A DNA stretch of 64,000 bases, taken from NCBI RefSeq assembly GCF_010015445.1, contig NC_053133.1:26270582-26334581 (forward strand), read 5' to 3'. Shown piece by piece: positions 47,416-59,096 of this stretch; within the stretch, counting starts at the first letter, position 1, and every line of letters begins with the position of its first letter. This DNA is from Perca fluviatilis. Its lineage: Eukaryota; Chordata; Actinopteri; Perciformes; Percidae. The position numbers and the translations under genes were made by a program. The notes under the pieces were generated by a model. That model was not told where the DNA came from, searched no databases, and worked only from the letters and a program-made list of their open reading frames with translations.

Positions 47416-50400
47416 CTTTTATCGACATACTATACTATGACTTTTTTTCGATATACTATACTATGACTTTTTTTGTACTTTTTTCGACAAACTATACTAT
47501 GACTTTTTTATAACTTTTTTCTACATACTATACTATGACTTTTTTCAACATACTATACTATGACTTTTTTTTTATCTTTTCGACATGCTATACTATGACA
47601 TTTTTTACTTTTTTCGACATACTATACTATGACTACTTTTATACTTTTTTCGACATACTATACTATGACTTCTTTTGTACTTTTTTCGACATACTATACT
47701 ATGACTACTTTTATACTTTTTTCGACATACTATACTATGACTTCTTTTGCACTTTTTTCGACATACTATACTATGACTTCTTTTGTACTTTTCTCGACAT
47801 AGTATACTATGACTTCTTTTGTACTTTTTTCGACATACTATACTATGACTTCTTTTGTACTTTTTTCGACATACTATACTATGACTTCTTTTGTACTTTT
47901 TTGACATACTATACTATGACTTCTTTTGTACTTTTTTCAACATACTATACTGTGACTTCTTCAGTACTTTTTTCGACATAGTATACTATGACTTCTTTTG
48001 ACATACTATACTATGACTTTTCTCAACATACTATACTATGACTTCTTTTGTACTTTTTTCGACATACTATACTATGACTTTTGCACTTTTTTCGACATAC
48101 TATACAATGACTTCTTTTGTACTTTTCTAGACATAGTATACTATGACTTCTTTTGTACTTTTTCGACATACTATACTATGACTTCTTTTGTACTTTTTTC
48201 GACATAGTATACTATGACTTTCGACATACTATACTATGACTTTTCTCTCAACATACTATACTATGACTTCTTTTGTACTTTTTTGACATACTATACTATG
48301 ACTTCTTTTGTACTTTTCTCGACACTATACTATGACTTCTATTGTACTTTTTTCGACATACTATACTATGACTTCTTTTGTACTTTTCTCAACATACTAT
48401 ACTATGACTTCTTTTGTACTTTTTTCGACTTACTATACTATGACTTTTTTTCAACATAATATATTATGACTTTTTAAAAACATTTTACGACATACTATAC
48501 TATGACTTTTTAAACTTTTTTCGACATACTATACTATGACTTCTTTTGTACTTTTTTTGACATACTATACTATGACTTCTTTAGTACTTTTTTCGACATA
48601 CTATACTATGACTTTTTTCACTATACTATGACTTCTTTTGTACTTTTCTCGACATTCTATACTATGACTGCTTTTGTACTTTTTTTGACATTCTATACTA
48701 TGACTGCTTTTGTACTTTTATTGACATACTATACTATGACTTTTTAAAAACTTTTTTCGACATACTATACTATGACTTTTAAAAAGCTTTGATACTATGA
48801 CTTCTTTTCTCACATAACAATTATACTTAGTGATTCTTTTCTTCAACATACTTATACTATGACCTCTTTTGTAATTCTTTTTTTAACACTATATACTATG
48901 ACTTTTTTTGACCTTTTTTTTCGACATAACTATACCTATGACTTCTTTTAATTTTTTCTCCCTATTACCATACTTATGACCTCTTTTTGTATCTTTTTCG
49001 CACATAATTATACCATGACTCTTTTTTTGACATACCTATACTTGACTCTTTAACTTTTTCTGACATAATTATAATTCTTTGACTTTTGTACTTTTTCTTT
49101 GATTATAATTATAATTTTATAGATCTCTTTTTTGTGACTTTTTTTCCACATAATTATACTTATGACTTTTTCGACATAATTATACTATGACTTTTTGAAT
49201 TTTTTCAACATACTTATACTATGATCTCTTTGTAATTCTTTTTTTCGACATACCTTATACTTGTGATCTCTTTGTATCTTTTTCGCACACATATACTATG
49301 ACTTCTTTCGAACATAATTACTTTTTGATTTTTCTCAACATACTTTATACTCATGACTTCTTTTTGTACTTTTTTTCACATAATTATAATATGACTTTTA
49401 TTTTTTTTTTTCTGACATACTCATACAATGACTTTTTGAATTCTTTCTCTGAACACCATATTATGACTTTTTGTAATTTTTTTTCTGACATACCTTATAA
49501 TTTGACTTTTATTTTTCGATTAACATACTTATGACTTTTCTTCAACATACTATACTATGACTTTTTCTCAACATAATTATAATTGACTTCTTTTAAACCT
49601 TCTGACATAATTATACCTTATGACTTCTTTTTAATTCTCTTTTTTCTCACATAATTATACTCATGACTCTCTTTTAAAATCTCTTTTTTTCGACATACTT
49701 ATAATTACCCTTTTTTTTACATACATCTTATGACTTTTTAATTTTTCTCACTACCAACTTATGACTCTTTTGACTTTTTTACACTATACACTCTTTTTAT
49801 ACATTTTTTCTTAATAAATACTATGACTCTTTTGTAATTTTTTCTAATTATAATATGACTTCTTTTTTAATACCACTTTTTTTTCACATAAATACTAACT
49901 TTGAACTCTTATTATACTATGACTTCTTTTAATTCTTTTAACATTCTAATTATGACTCTTTTTTTTTTGCATACCTTATACTATTTAACTTTTTTCAATT
50001 ATACTATGACTTTTAATTTTTTTTTCTACTCTAATATGACTTTTTTTCAACATAATATACTATGACCTTTTACTTTCACATACATACTTATCTTTACTTT
50101 TTTCACATACTCATACTATGACTTCTTTTGTAATTCTTTTTGACATACTATACTCATGATCTTTAATTTTTAACATACTATGACTTTTTTTCATACTCAT
50201 GACTTTTGTAATTCTTTCTCGACATTCTAACTATGACTCTTTTAATTTTTTTTTCACTCACCTATACTCCTTTTATTAAACAACTATGACTCTTTTAAAA
50301 ATTTTTACTAATACTTATGACTCTTTGGAATAATATCTACTTTTTTCACATACTACTATGACTTTTTTTCTCAACATAATATACTATGACTCTCTTTTTT

Positions 50401-51790
50401 TAAATTTTTTTCACATACATATACTTATGACTTTTTACCTTTTTTTCTAATATACTGACCTTGATCTTTCACATAATACTCATACTCTTTTTTTCACATA
50501 CTTATACTATGATCTTTTTAACATACCAATGACTCTTTTAATCTCTTTTTTCACATACTTATACTTGACTTTTAAATTTTTCTTGACATACTATACCTAA
50601 TTTTTTGTCTTTTTTTCTATACCTATACTCATGACTTTTTTCTCACATAATATACCTTACCTTTTTAAAATTCTTTTTCAACATACTTATACTATGACTC
50701 TTTTGTAATCTCTTTTTTTCATAATTATAATTATACTTCTTTTTCACATACTATACTATGACCTCTTTCCATACTATACTCATGATTTTCAACATACTCA
50801 TTACACTCTTTTGTACTTTTTTTTCACATAATCATAATATGACCTTTTGTAACCTCTTTTTTTCGACATAATTATACTATGACTCTTTTTTTATATTTTC
50901 TCACATACTATACTATGACTCTTTTGAAATTTTTTTTCACATACTTATACTTTGACCTCTTTTTTACTCTTTTTTCAACATAATTATGACCTCTTTTTCA
51001 ACATACCATACTCATGACTCTTTTTCAACATAATTATAATTGACTTCTTTTTTAATCTCTTTTTTTACATACTATAATATGACTTTATTCTTTTTTCTAC
51101 TATACCATGACTCTTTTGAATTCTTTTATTAAATTAATTATGTCCTTTTGCACATAATTATAATTATGACTCTTTTGTACACTCTTTTTGACAACTATAC
51201 CATACTCTTTTTGTACTTTTTACATACTATAATTCATGTCTCTTTTAATTTTTTCTTCACATACATAATTATGACTCTTTTTGTAATTCTTTTCTCGACA
51301 TACCATACTATGACCTCTCTTTTAATTCTTTTTTTCACATACCATACTATGACTCTTTTTGTACTTTTTTTCAATACTAATATAACTACCTTGTACTTTT
51401 TTCAACATAATATACTTTACACTTTAAACTCTTTTAATTTCACATACTATACTATGACTCTCTTTTTGTAATTCTTTTCTGACATCTATACCTATGACTT
51501 CTTTTGTATCTTTTTACATACCTTATACTATGACTTTTTTATACTTTTTTTGGCATATACTATACTATGACTTCTTTTGTACTTTTTTTGACATACTATA
51601 TTATGACTTTTTTTGTACTTTTTTCGACATACTATACTATGACTTTTTTTGTACTTTTTTCAACACACTATACTATGACTTTTGAGATACTATATTATGA
51701 CTTTTTTTCTACATACTATACTTTTTTTCATGACTTTTTTCCCCCCGACATAATACACTGACTTTTCTGACTTTTCCATATGCTACAGAC
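47416..51790 (+). repeat. 4.4-kb minisatellite array, about 36-bp unit
   Basis: The unit contains CGACATACTATACTATGACT then TCTTTTGTACTTTTTT. Copies are near-identical at about 47580-48780 and about 51500-51700. From about 48785 to 51490 they are heavily scrambled by small indels and substitutions while keeping the same words (ACATA, CTATGACT, CTCTTTT). All frames through it are repeat translations, not genes. Confidence 0.9.
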
Positions 51791-52210
51791 AGCACAGACA
51801 TTTTGCAAACACCTGCACTTTAATCAATTATTCATTCATATATTTATACTTTTAATAGCATTTAACAGCGCATTAAAACATATTTACATTTTTACTTCAT
51901 ACAGTTCAGTGCCGTTGATTCTAAAAAGCTCTATAAAGTGGTGACTGTTAGTTACAATAATATAATTCATCATACTAAATAAATATTCATACAGGCATCC
52001 CAACATTCAGCCTCTGGTCCCGCCCACCATAGGTGACATCACAGTGACTCATCACCTGAGCTGCTTACAGTGAGTATGCAAACATTGCAATCAATCAATC
52101 ATAACAATATCATATTAACAATAACATTTGTCCAAGTTTCCTCCTGTTTTTTATATTCAGATTTTTTATCTTTATGAGTTTCCTGTTAACATGATTCTAT
52201 CATTTTACAG
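51790..52210. other. Non-coding sequence right of the array
   Basis: Unique-looking AT-rich sequence. An exon-like stretch around 52030-52066 bounded by AG and GTGAGT is possible, but no reading frame can be preferred. Confidence 0.35.
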
Positions 52211-53333
52211 GTTTCTGATCACCTGTGCAGGTACATCTCTGGCTCAGTGTACACAAGATACCAGCAGGACGTGCAGCAGGTCAGTTACATTTCTCCCGAG
52301 TAGGCGGGGGGGGGGGAGTTACCGGATATTGAGAACAAAGTTCATATACGTACATTTTAAATACTGCGTAGATAATCTTAATATTCTGGGATTGTAAGCT
52401 ATTACTACTTCTTGGGAATGTTCCATTTGTTTCCCCAGTCTTTTTAATGACAAATAACTTTCGATTTTAACCATAAAACAGCAGATAATACATGTATTTT
52501 CTACAGTATTTTAAAAGTACACTTATGTGTTTATAATACAGTCCTTCCAGAAAAATGTTTTCTGGAGTTTTTTTGTGATTGTTGCGGGCAAAAATCCTTG
52601 ATTATGCGTTACGTTTCCTTAAAAAATGCAATGGAATATGCTATATGATATTTATGCAATTTTATGCAATTTTTGATGAAATGCGGGAACTTGCAAAAAT
52701 TGCGGTTTGATGAAAAACAGAAAAAAAAGTGATTCCTGCTTTTCGATGATGTTCACGTCACGTAATTACGTCACTTCATAACGTTCCCATGGCAACAGGG
52801 GAAAATGGCTGCTCTTGTGTGAAGTAAACGCAACATTTTTCAACTTTCTAAAAAGATATATTATGGGACTTTTTTGCAACGAAAATGCGAGGATTATGAA
52901 ATCATGTAAACCCCCGCATATTTTGCGTGAAAATCGGCAATTTATGCGGCGAAAGTGCGGCATATTTAAAAAAATTTGATCGCGTTTTTCTGGAGGGACT
53001 GATAATAATACCGATACTCCATCAACTCAAATTAAGTTTCGGAAATCTTGTGTTCTACATAAATAAGTCAATTAGACTTAATTATTTATTGTATGATTTT
53101 CTTACTGATGACCCACTGCATGCGTCAGAGACCTGGATCAGGTCCATGTCTCACTATATGACCAGGATATGATGTTTATTTGTGCAAACATGAAACAGGA
53201 TAATAGAAATGATTTACGAGTGTGCATGTAACCCATGATGATCTGTTCTCCATGTTGATTGGTCTTCTCTTGATCTTCCTGTGTGTCTAAACAGGTGGAG
53301 AGGCAGTCCGACCCAGGCAAGTTTACAGTCTGA
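52211..53333 (+). CDS. Putative last two exons of an unidentified + strand gene
   Basis: Exon 52211-52279 (69 nt) lies between a TTTTACAG acceptor and GTCAGT; in phase 0 it reads VSDHLCRYISGSVYTRY then QQDVQQ. Exon 53295-53333 follows CTAAACAG and reads VERQSDPGKFTV and a TGA. The two join in the same phase without a stop. The putative gene would end 20 bp from RMC1's stop on the opposite strand. I do not recognise the protein, and no upstream exons were found beyond the minisatellite array, so this may be a relic or a chance pair. Confidence 0.25.
52539..53001. mobile_element. MITE with CAGTCCTTCCAGAAAAA ends
   Basis: Left CAGTCCTTCCAGAAAAATG and right TTTTTCTGGAGGGACTG are inverted; ATAATA flanks both sides. 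About 463 bp; non-coding. hAT-like from the ends. Confidence 0.75.
53175..53180 (-). terminator. Candidate polyadenylation signal of RMC1
   Basis: AATAAA on the minus strand about 175 bp after the stop codon. If used it would overlap the putative convergent exon at 53295. Not otherwise supported. Confidence 0.35.
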
Positions 53334-53353
53334 GGGTTTTGGTCCTAGGAGGT

Positions 53354-53433
53354 TCACACAGTGGAGGGTTTCATCAGAGCCTGATCCCCAAACAGCTGCT
53401 TGAAGTGAACCACATGCTCCTCACAGTGCTCTC
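53354..53433 (-). CDS. rmc1: RMC1 last coding exon
   Basis: Acceptor CTTCTTCAG, then [25 protein letters not shown] and TGA (53354-53356). Confidence 0.92.
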
Positions 53434-55920
53434 CTGAAGAAGAGGGAGACAGTCAGTCACTTTAAAAAGAAAAACAGATGTCAGCTGCTTAAATTCTCCC
53501 GTGTGTTTTCTCTCACCGGGGTTGAAGCTGGGACTCCCTCTCAGCCGCTGGTTTCTCTGCTGGAACGACCTGAACACGGTGTAGAACAACATCTGGTCTC
53601 CGGTCTGCCGCGCTGCGTCCAAAAACTTCCTGGATGACACGTTGTCATGGCCACCTGCGCCCAATGAAACTTTAGGGTTAGTCAATTATCAAAACAGCAG
53701 AGATAGCGTGTCGAAAAAAAGTCAGAAGTCATAGTGTAGTAGTTAGGGCTGGACGATTAATCGGAAATTTATCGACATCGAAATTCTGAAGCTGTTATCG
53801 ACGTATTTATCCCATTCATCCCATTTATCCCAAAACTAAAATGTGACTTTTTGCACAAGACATTTTCATTTCAATAAATAGCTATAATAGTTCCCGCTTT
53901 GTGTCTGTTTCCTTCAATTATTTTAAATTCACAAAAATAAGCACTTTTGAATTAGAAGAAAAAAAAATTCACCTTCAATATTTGAGCCTATTTTGAACAA
54001 TGAGGAAATTTTTTTTATAAAAAAATAAATAAATAATATCGTTAATTTATCGTTATCGAGGTAAAATGTGCAATTAATCGTGATTTTGATTTTAGGTCAT
54101 ATCGTGCAGCCCGATATTACGACGGAGCATTAGGGCCACATCAAGGGGGAAAAAAGATTTTTTTTTATTATTTATTTTGCATTTCGAATAAAGTCGAAAT
54201 GTCGAGAATAAAGTTTATATTTCAAGAATCAAGTCTGACTTTTGAGAATAAACCAAACTACTAGCTTTACCTATAGTCTTCTACAAAATGCCTTGTGAAC
54301 TCGTGAAATTATACTTTTTAATAACAAGAAAATTCTTTCTCTTTTAGCGCATAAACACAGTATGGTGATAAGTATTAGGAGTTTGAAGAGATTGTGCCGA
54401 AAACTGGGTCTGTTCAGAAGGAGAAACCACACAAACTTGGAAGAGGTGGCCAAATTCCTGCAAACTGAAATAGCTTGTAATGGACAGATGCAATAAGGGT
54501 ATCCATGGTTACACCTACGCACATTTTGTATCACAAGACACAATAAGACAACTGATCAAATTGTTTGATCCTGAAGGAGTGGGGCTCAGGCAATGTAACC
54601 CATATCTATTATGTTGCCTACATGGCAGCTGGCATGTCTCTCTAATGTGATTAAATGATAAAGGAGTTGAATTTATTCTCGACATTAGTCTCGAAATGGT
54701 AGGTCAACTTTATTCTCGTCATGTTGACTTTATTCTCGAAATGCAAAATCAAGAAATATCATAATAATCCTCCATCATTTTTTTCCCCCTTGATGATGCC
54801 CTAATGCTCCGTCGTCATAGTTTATGTATGTATTGTAATTTACAGTAAGAATAACAATTCAGTTCAAATGAACCGATGCAGCTAAGAGACATGGTGCTCT
54901 TTGGATGCTTTTATATAGACCTTAGTGGTCCCCTAATACTGTATCTGATGTCTCTTTTATATAGACCTTAGTGGTCCCCTAATACTGTATCTGAAGTCTC
55001 TTTTATATAGACCTTAGTGGTCCCCTAATACTGTATCTGAAGTCTCTTTTATATAGACCTTAGTGGTCCCCTAATACTGTATCTGAAGTCTCTTTTATAT
55101 AGACCTTAGTGGTCCCCTAATACTGTATCTGAAGTCTCTTTTATATAGACCTTAGTGGTCCCCTAATACTGTATCTGAAGTCTCTTTTATATAGGCCTTA
55201 GTGGTCCCCTAATACTGTATCTGAAGTCTCTTTTATATAGGCCTTAGTGGTCCTCTAATACTGTATCTGAAGTCTCTTTTATATAGACCTTAGTGGTCCC
55301 CTAATACTGTATCTGAAGTCTCTTTTATATAGACCTTAGTGGTCCCCTAATACTGTATCTGAAGTCTCTTTTATATAGGCCTTAGTGGTCCCCTAATCCT
55401 GCAAGGTGGAGGGTGGGGGTGTGGCCTTGACCAACTGCCACTTTGCTTGTTTGAAAGCCATGATGTCTCTCTCTCATGGGGGGGCCAAATTCTCTGGGCG
55501 GGCAAAGCAGAGAAAGGGGAGGTAACCTTGCTCCTTATGACCTCATAAGGAGAAGATTCCTAATTGGCCCATCTGAGCTTTCATTTTCTCAAAGACAGAG
55601 CAGGATACCCAGGGCTCGGTTTACACCTATCACAATTTCTAGCCACTGGGGGACCACAGGCAGGCTGGGGGAACTCATATTAATGTTAAAAAACCTCATA
55701 AAGTGAAATTTTCATGTCATGGGACCTTTAAGAGATTGTATCCTGGTGGATAAATTAAACACGGACATACCGACACTGCGGATGAATCTGAGCGCACCCA
55801 GAACCTGCTGCTTCGACAGCAGAACCTCCACGATCTCATCGTTGGCCGTGGACAGACGCTAAAAACACAAAATAAAGTGAAAATAAAGACACTTTTAAGA
55901 AGTCTGCCATGATTTAAAGC

Positions 55921-55993
<73 letters not shown>

Positions 55994-57185
55994 ATACCTT
56001 CAACATGTCCAGTGACAGCTGGTGTGCAGGAGGGTACGTACTCTCCAGAGACAGAAGCAAACACGCCTGAACAAAAAGAAAGCAATATTAAAAAGAAACG
56101 TAGAAACAGTTTACATTATCCTCATCATTTTATCTGTTAAACCATACTTTGGAAAATCTTTTTGACACGGACACCAAATATCTGTTGATAATTCTTTAAT
56201 TTCTAGCTGAAAAAAATTATGTTTTTCAGCTTGATTAAGCCCACCGACTCTATACACGATGTGATTGGCCTGACCAGAGTTTGGTTTTTTCCAGCTCGCA
56301 AGCCAACGGAGAGTGCCTAGACCCTCCCTGGCTGCAAAATAAATTTGCTGCCACTAGGGTGCGTCTAGATTTCTAGGCTAGGTCTGCCCCGCAAGTCCCA
56401 ACGGTCGGTACGTGGTGGTCACAGATATCGTCTCTTCTCCCTTACGACCTCAAACATAATTCCAACTTTGGAGACCACTGCATTCCTTCCTGCAGAGACT
56501 CTGACTTCACTGTGTTTGGTTTAATCTGTATATACTTAGCTATTTATTTTTTGTACAGTACTAGTTTATATATATATATATATACACACATACATATACA
56601 CACACATACATATATATACACATACATATACACACACACGGTCAAACGTTTGGGGTCACTTTCATTCCACTGCATTACAGACAGAATACCAGCTGAGATC
56701 AGTTGCATTGTATTTTTAACCAGGGCAGCAGTTTTCAGATTACATTATGTGCTTACATAATTGCAAAAGGGTTCACCAATGTTTTCTCAGTTAGCCTTTT
56801 AGAATGACTAGTGCAGTGCCTGTTGAAAATGTGCCTGTTTGGAACGGGCCGATTGCTTGTGGGTCTGAGGTGTGTGTCACATTTAAGCTGCCAAAGGTCC
56901 GCTGCTCTCTGTCAGACATTCCTGCAATTTATAGATAGGGCCTTTGGAGCATTGGATGAATGGTTGCTGATAATGGGCAATGAGGATATTGCATCAAAGA
57001 TCAGCCACCCACTCAGATCAGCTGGTATTATGTCTGTAATGGAGTGGAATGGAAATTTCAAAGTGACCCCAAACTTTTGACCGATAGTGTATATACATTT
57101 TTTTTTTTTCCATACTGCTTTGAACTTAGTTTGAAGACAATGCAGAGTCTGCTGTTCGTTTTGGGTGGGATTTATCTGTTGTACG

Positions 57186-57246
<61 letters not shown>

Positions 57247-59065
57247 CTATCTATCTATCTATCTATCTATCTAGATAGATAGATAAAAAAAAAAAAACAT
57301 TGACTAAAAGGGGAAAAAGAGTTGTCCGCTGTTTTTTTGCATAAGTGGGAAAGGCCAAAAATGGTTTAAGTTTGAACTCACCAGTGGTTTGGAGTCGCTG
57401 AGGACGTGATACTGCAGGAACTGGTGCAGCATGTAGAAGAGGTTGTGCTGCACCAACGTCTTTATCACCAACTCATACAGGTAATGCTGAAACACACAAA
57501 CGCTACAGTTAGAACACAAGCTGAGTTTTCTCATGTGTTTTCTCATCTACATTTCATGTGAAACTGTAACAGACCGATGTAAAGAGAATCCTGCTTTATT
57601 CTTTTATAATTATTTTCATTATTTCCATCAAGAAGTAATACATATACCAGCATACTGTGTAATTTCATACTCCAATCAGAGTACAACTCCTACTAGTAAC
57701 AGTATTCCTCTACTCCAGTGATTTTCAACCTGTGTGTCGTGAGAGATCGCCCTGTGTGCAGTGGGAAATTATCCGATTTTACTTAATTGGTCCATTGAGT
57801 TACTGCAAATAATTTGCCATTGTTGCGCATCTGTGCCTGCAATGTGATGACTGGCAGAGAAATTAAAGACTATTCTGTGTCAGTAGGTGGCAGTATAGCG
57901 CAATAATGACCTTGTTGATTGAAGACAATAGAATTACTGCCACCTGGTGGCAGTGACAGGATGTAAGCAGTAGGGCCGAGATCATCGATGTAAGCCTGGA
58001 TACATTTTTAAAAAGGAAAAATACAGATTCTGATCTTATTAGGCTACAATGTGTCATTTTGTAAAATTTTTGGTTGGTGGTATTTGCTGTGGGATTTTTT
58101 TCATGTAAAAAAATGTGCCGTGGCTCAAAAAAGGTTGAAAAACACTGCTCTACTCCACATGACCTTAAACCACACTCATACATGATCATACTCATACTTT
58201 TCTCTCAGTCACCATACAAGGCTTCATATATGTCCTGCCACACCTGGTTGAATTGTTGCCTTGTCTTCAAACATTGATTTTTCTATACTTTAGGGCTGGG
58301 CGATAAGGAGAAAAATCAGATATCACGATATTCTTGACCAAATACCTCGATATCGATATTGCGAAGATATTCTAGGGTTGACAATTGGTGCTTTAACAAA
58401 ATATCTTCACACTTAGATTTTAGATAAATAATCATCAGTAATGTGGATATAATGACTAAGTGGGGAAAAGGCAAATAATAGAACAGCTACAACAGTCTGG
58501 TAAGTTCAGAAAAGTACATCACTTTACTGTAATGCAGCCTTTACAACCAGGAAAAGACACTTATGTCATATTACGATATTACGATATCCAAAATCTAAGA
58601 TGATATCTAGTCTCATATCACGATATCGATATAATATCGATATATTGCCCAGCCCTAATTTCATTAGAATCCTGCTTTAAAATCAAAAAGAAAAGATCTT
58701 CTGTGTAAACGGTGAGGTGTCACTCTGCTCGTTTTTCTTTTATTTTTTTAAAGATTATTTTTTGGGGCTATTCCCTTCATTATGTAGTGACAGAGGATAG
58801 ACTTGAAAGGGAGAGAGATGGGGGATGACACGCAGCAAAGGGCAGCAGGTCGGATTCTAACCCGCGCCGCTGCAAAGGACCCAACATGGGGCGCACGCTC
58901 TTACTGGGCGAGCTAGAGTGAGAGAGCCCCAACTCTGCTCGGTTTTACCTGCACGGTGATCTGGAACTGGTTCAGAGAGCGGATATACTCCATCAGCACG
59001 GCGATGATGAATTTATGGGAGACACCCTGCAGAACACACACACAGACACACACACACAGACACAG

Positions 59066-59096
<31 letters not shown>

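Noticed and set aside
47535..48459. Repetitive frames with YYDFFCTFFDIL repeats
   Set aside because: Direct translation of the 36-bp minisatellite unit; both strands are open for the same reason.
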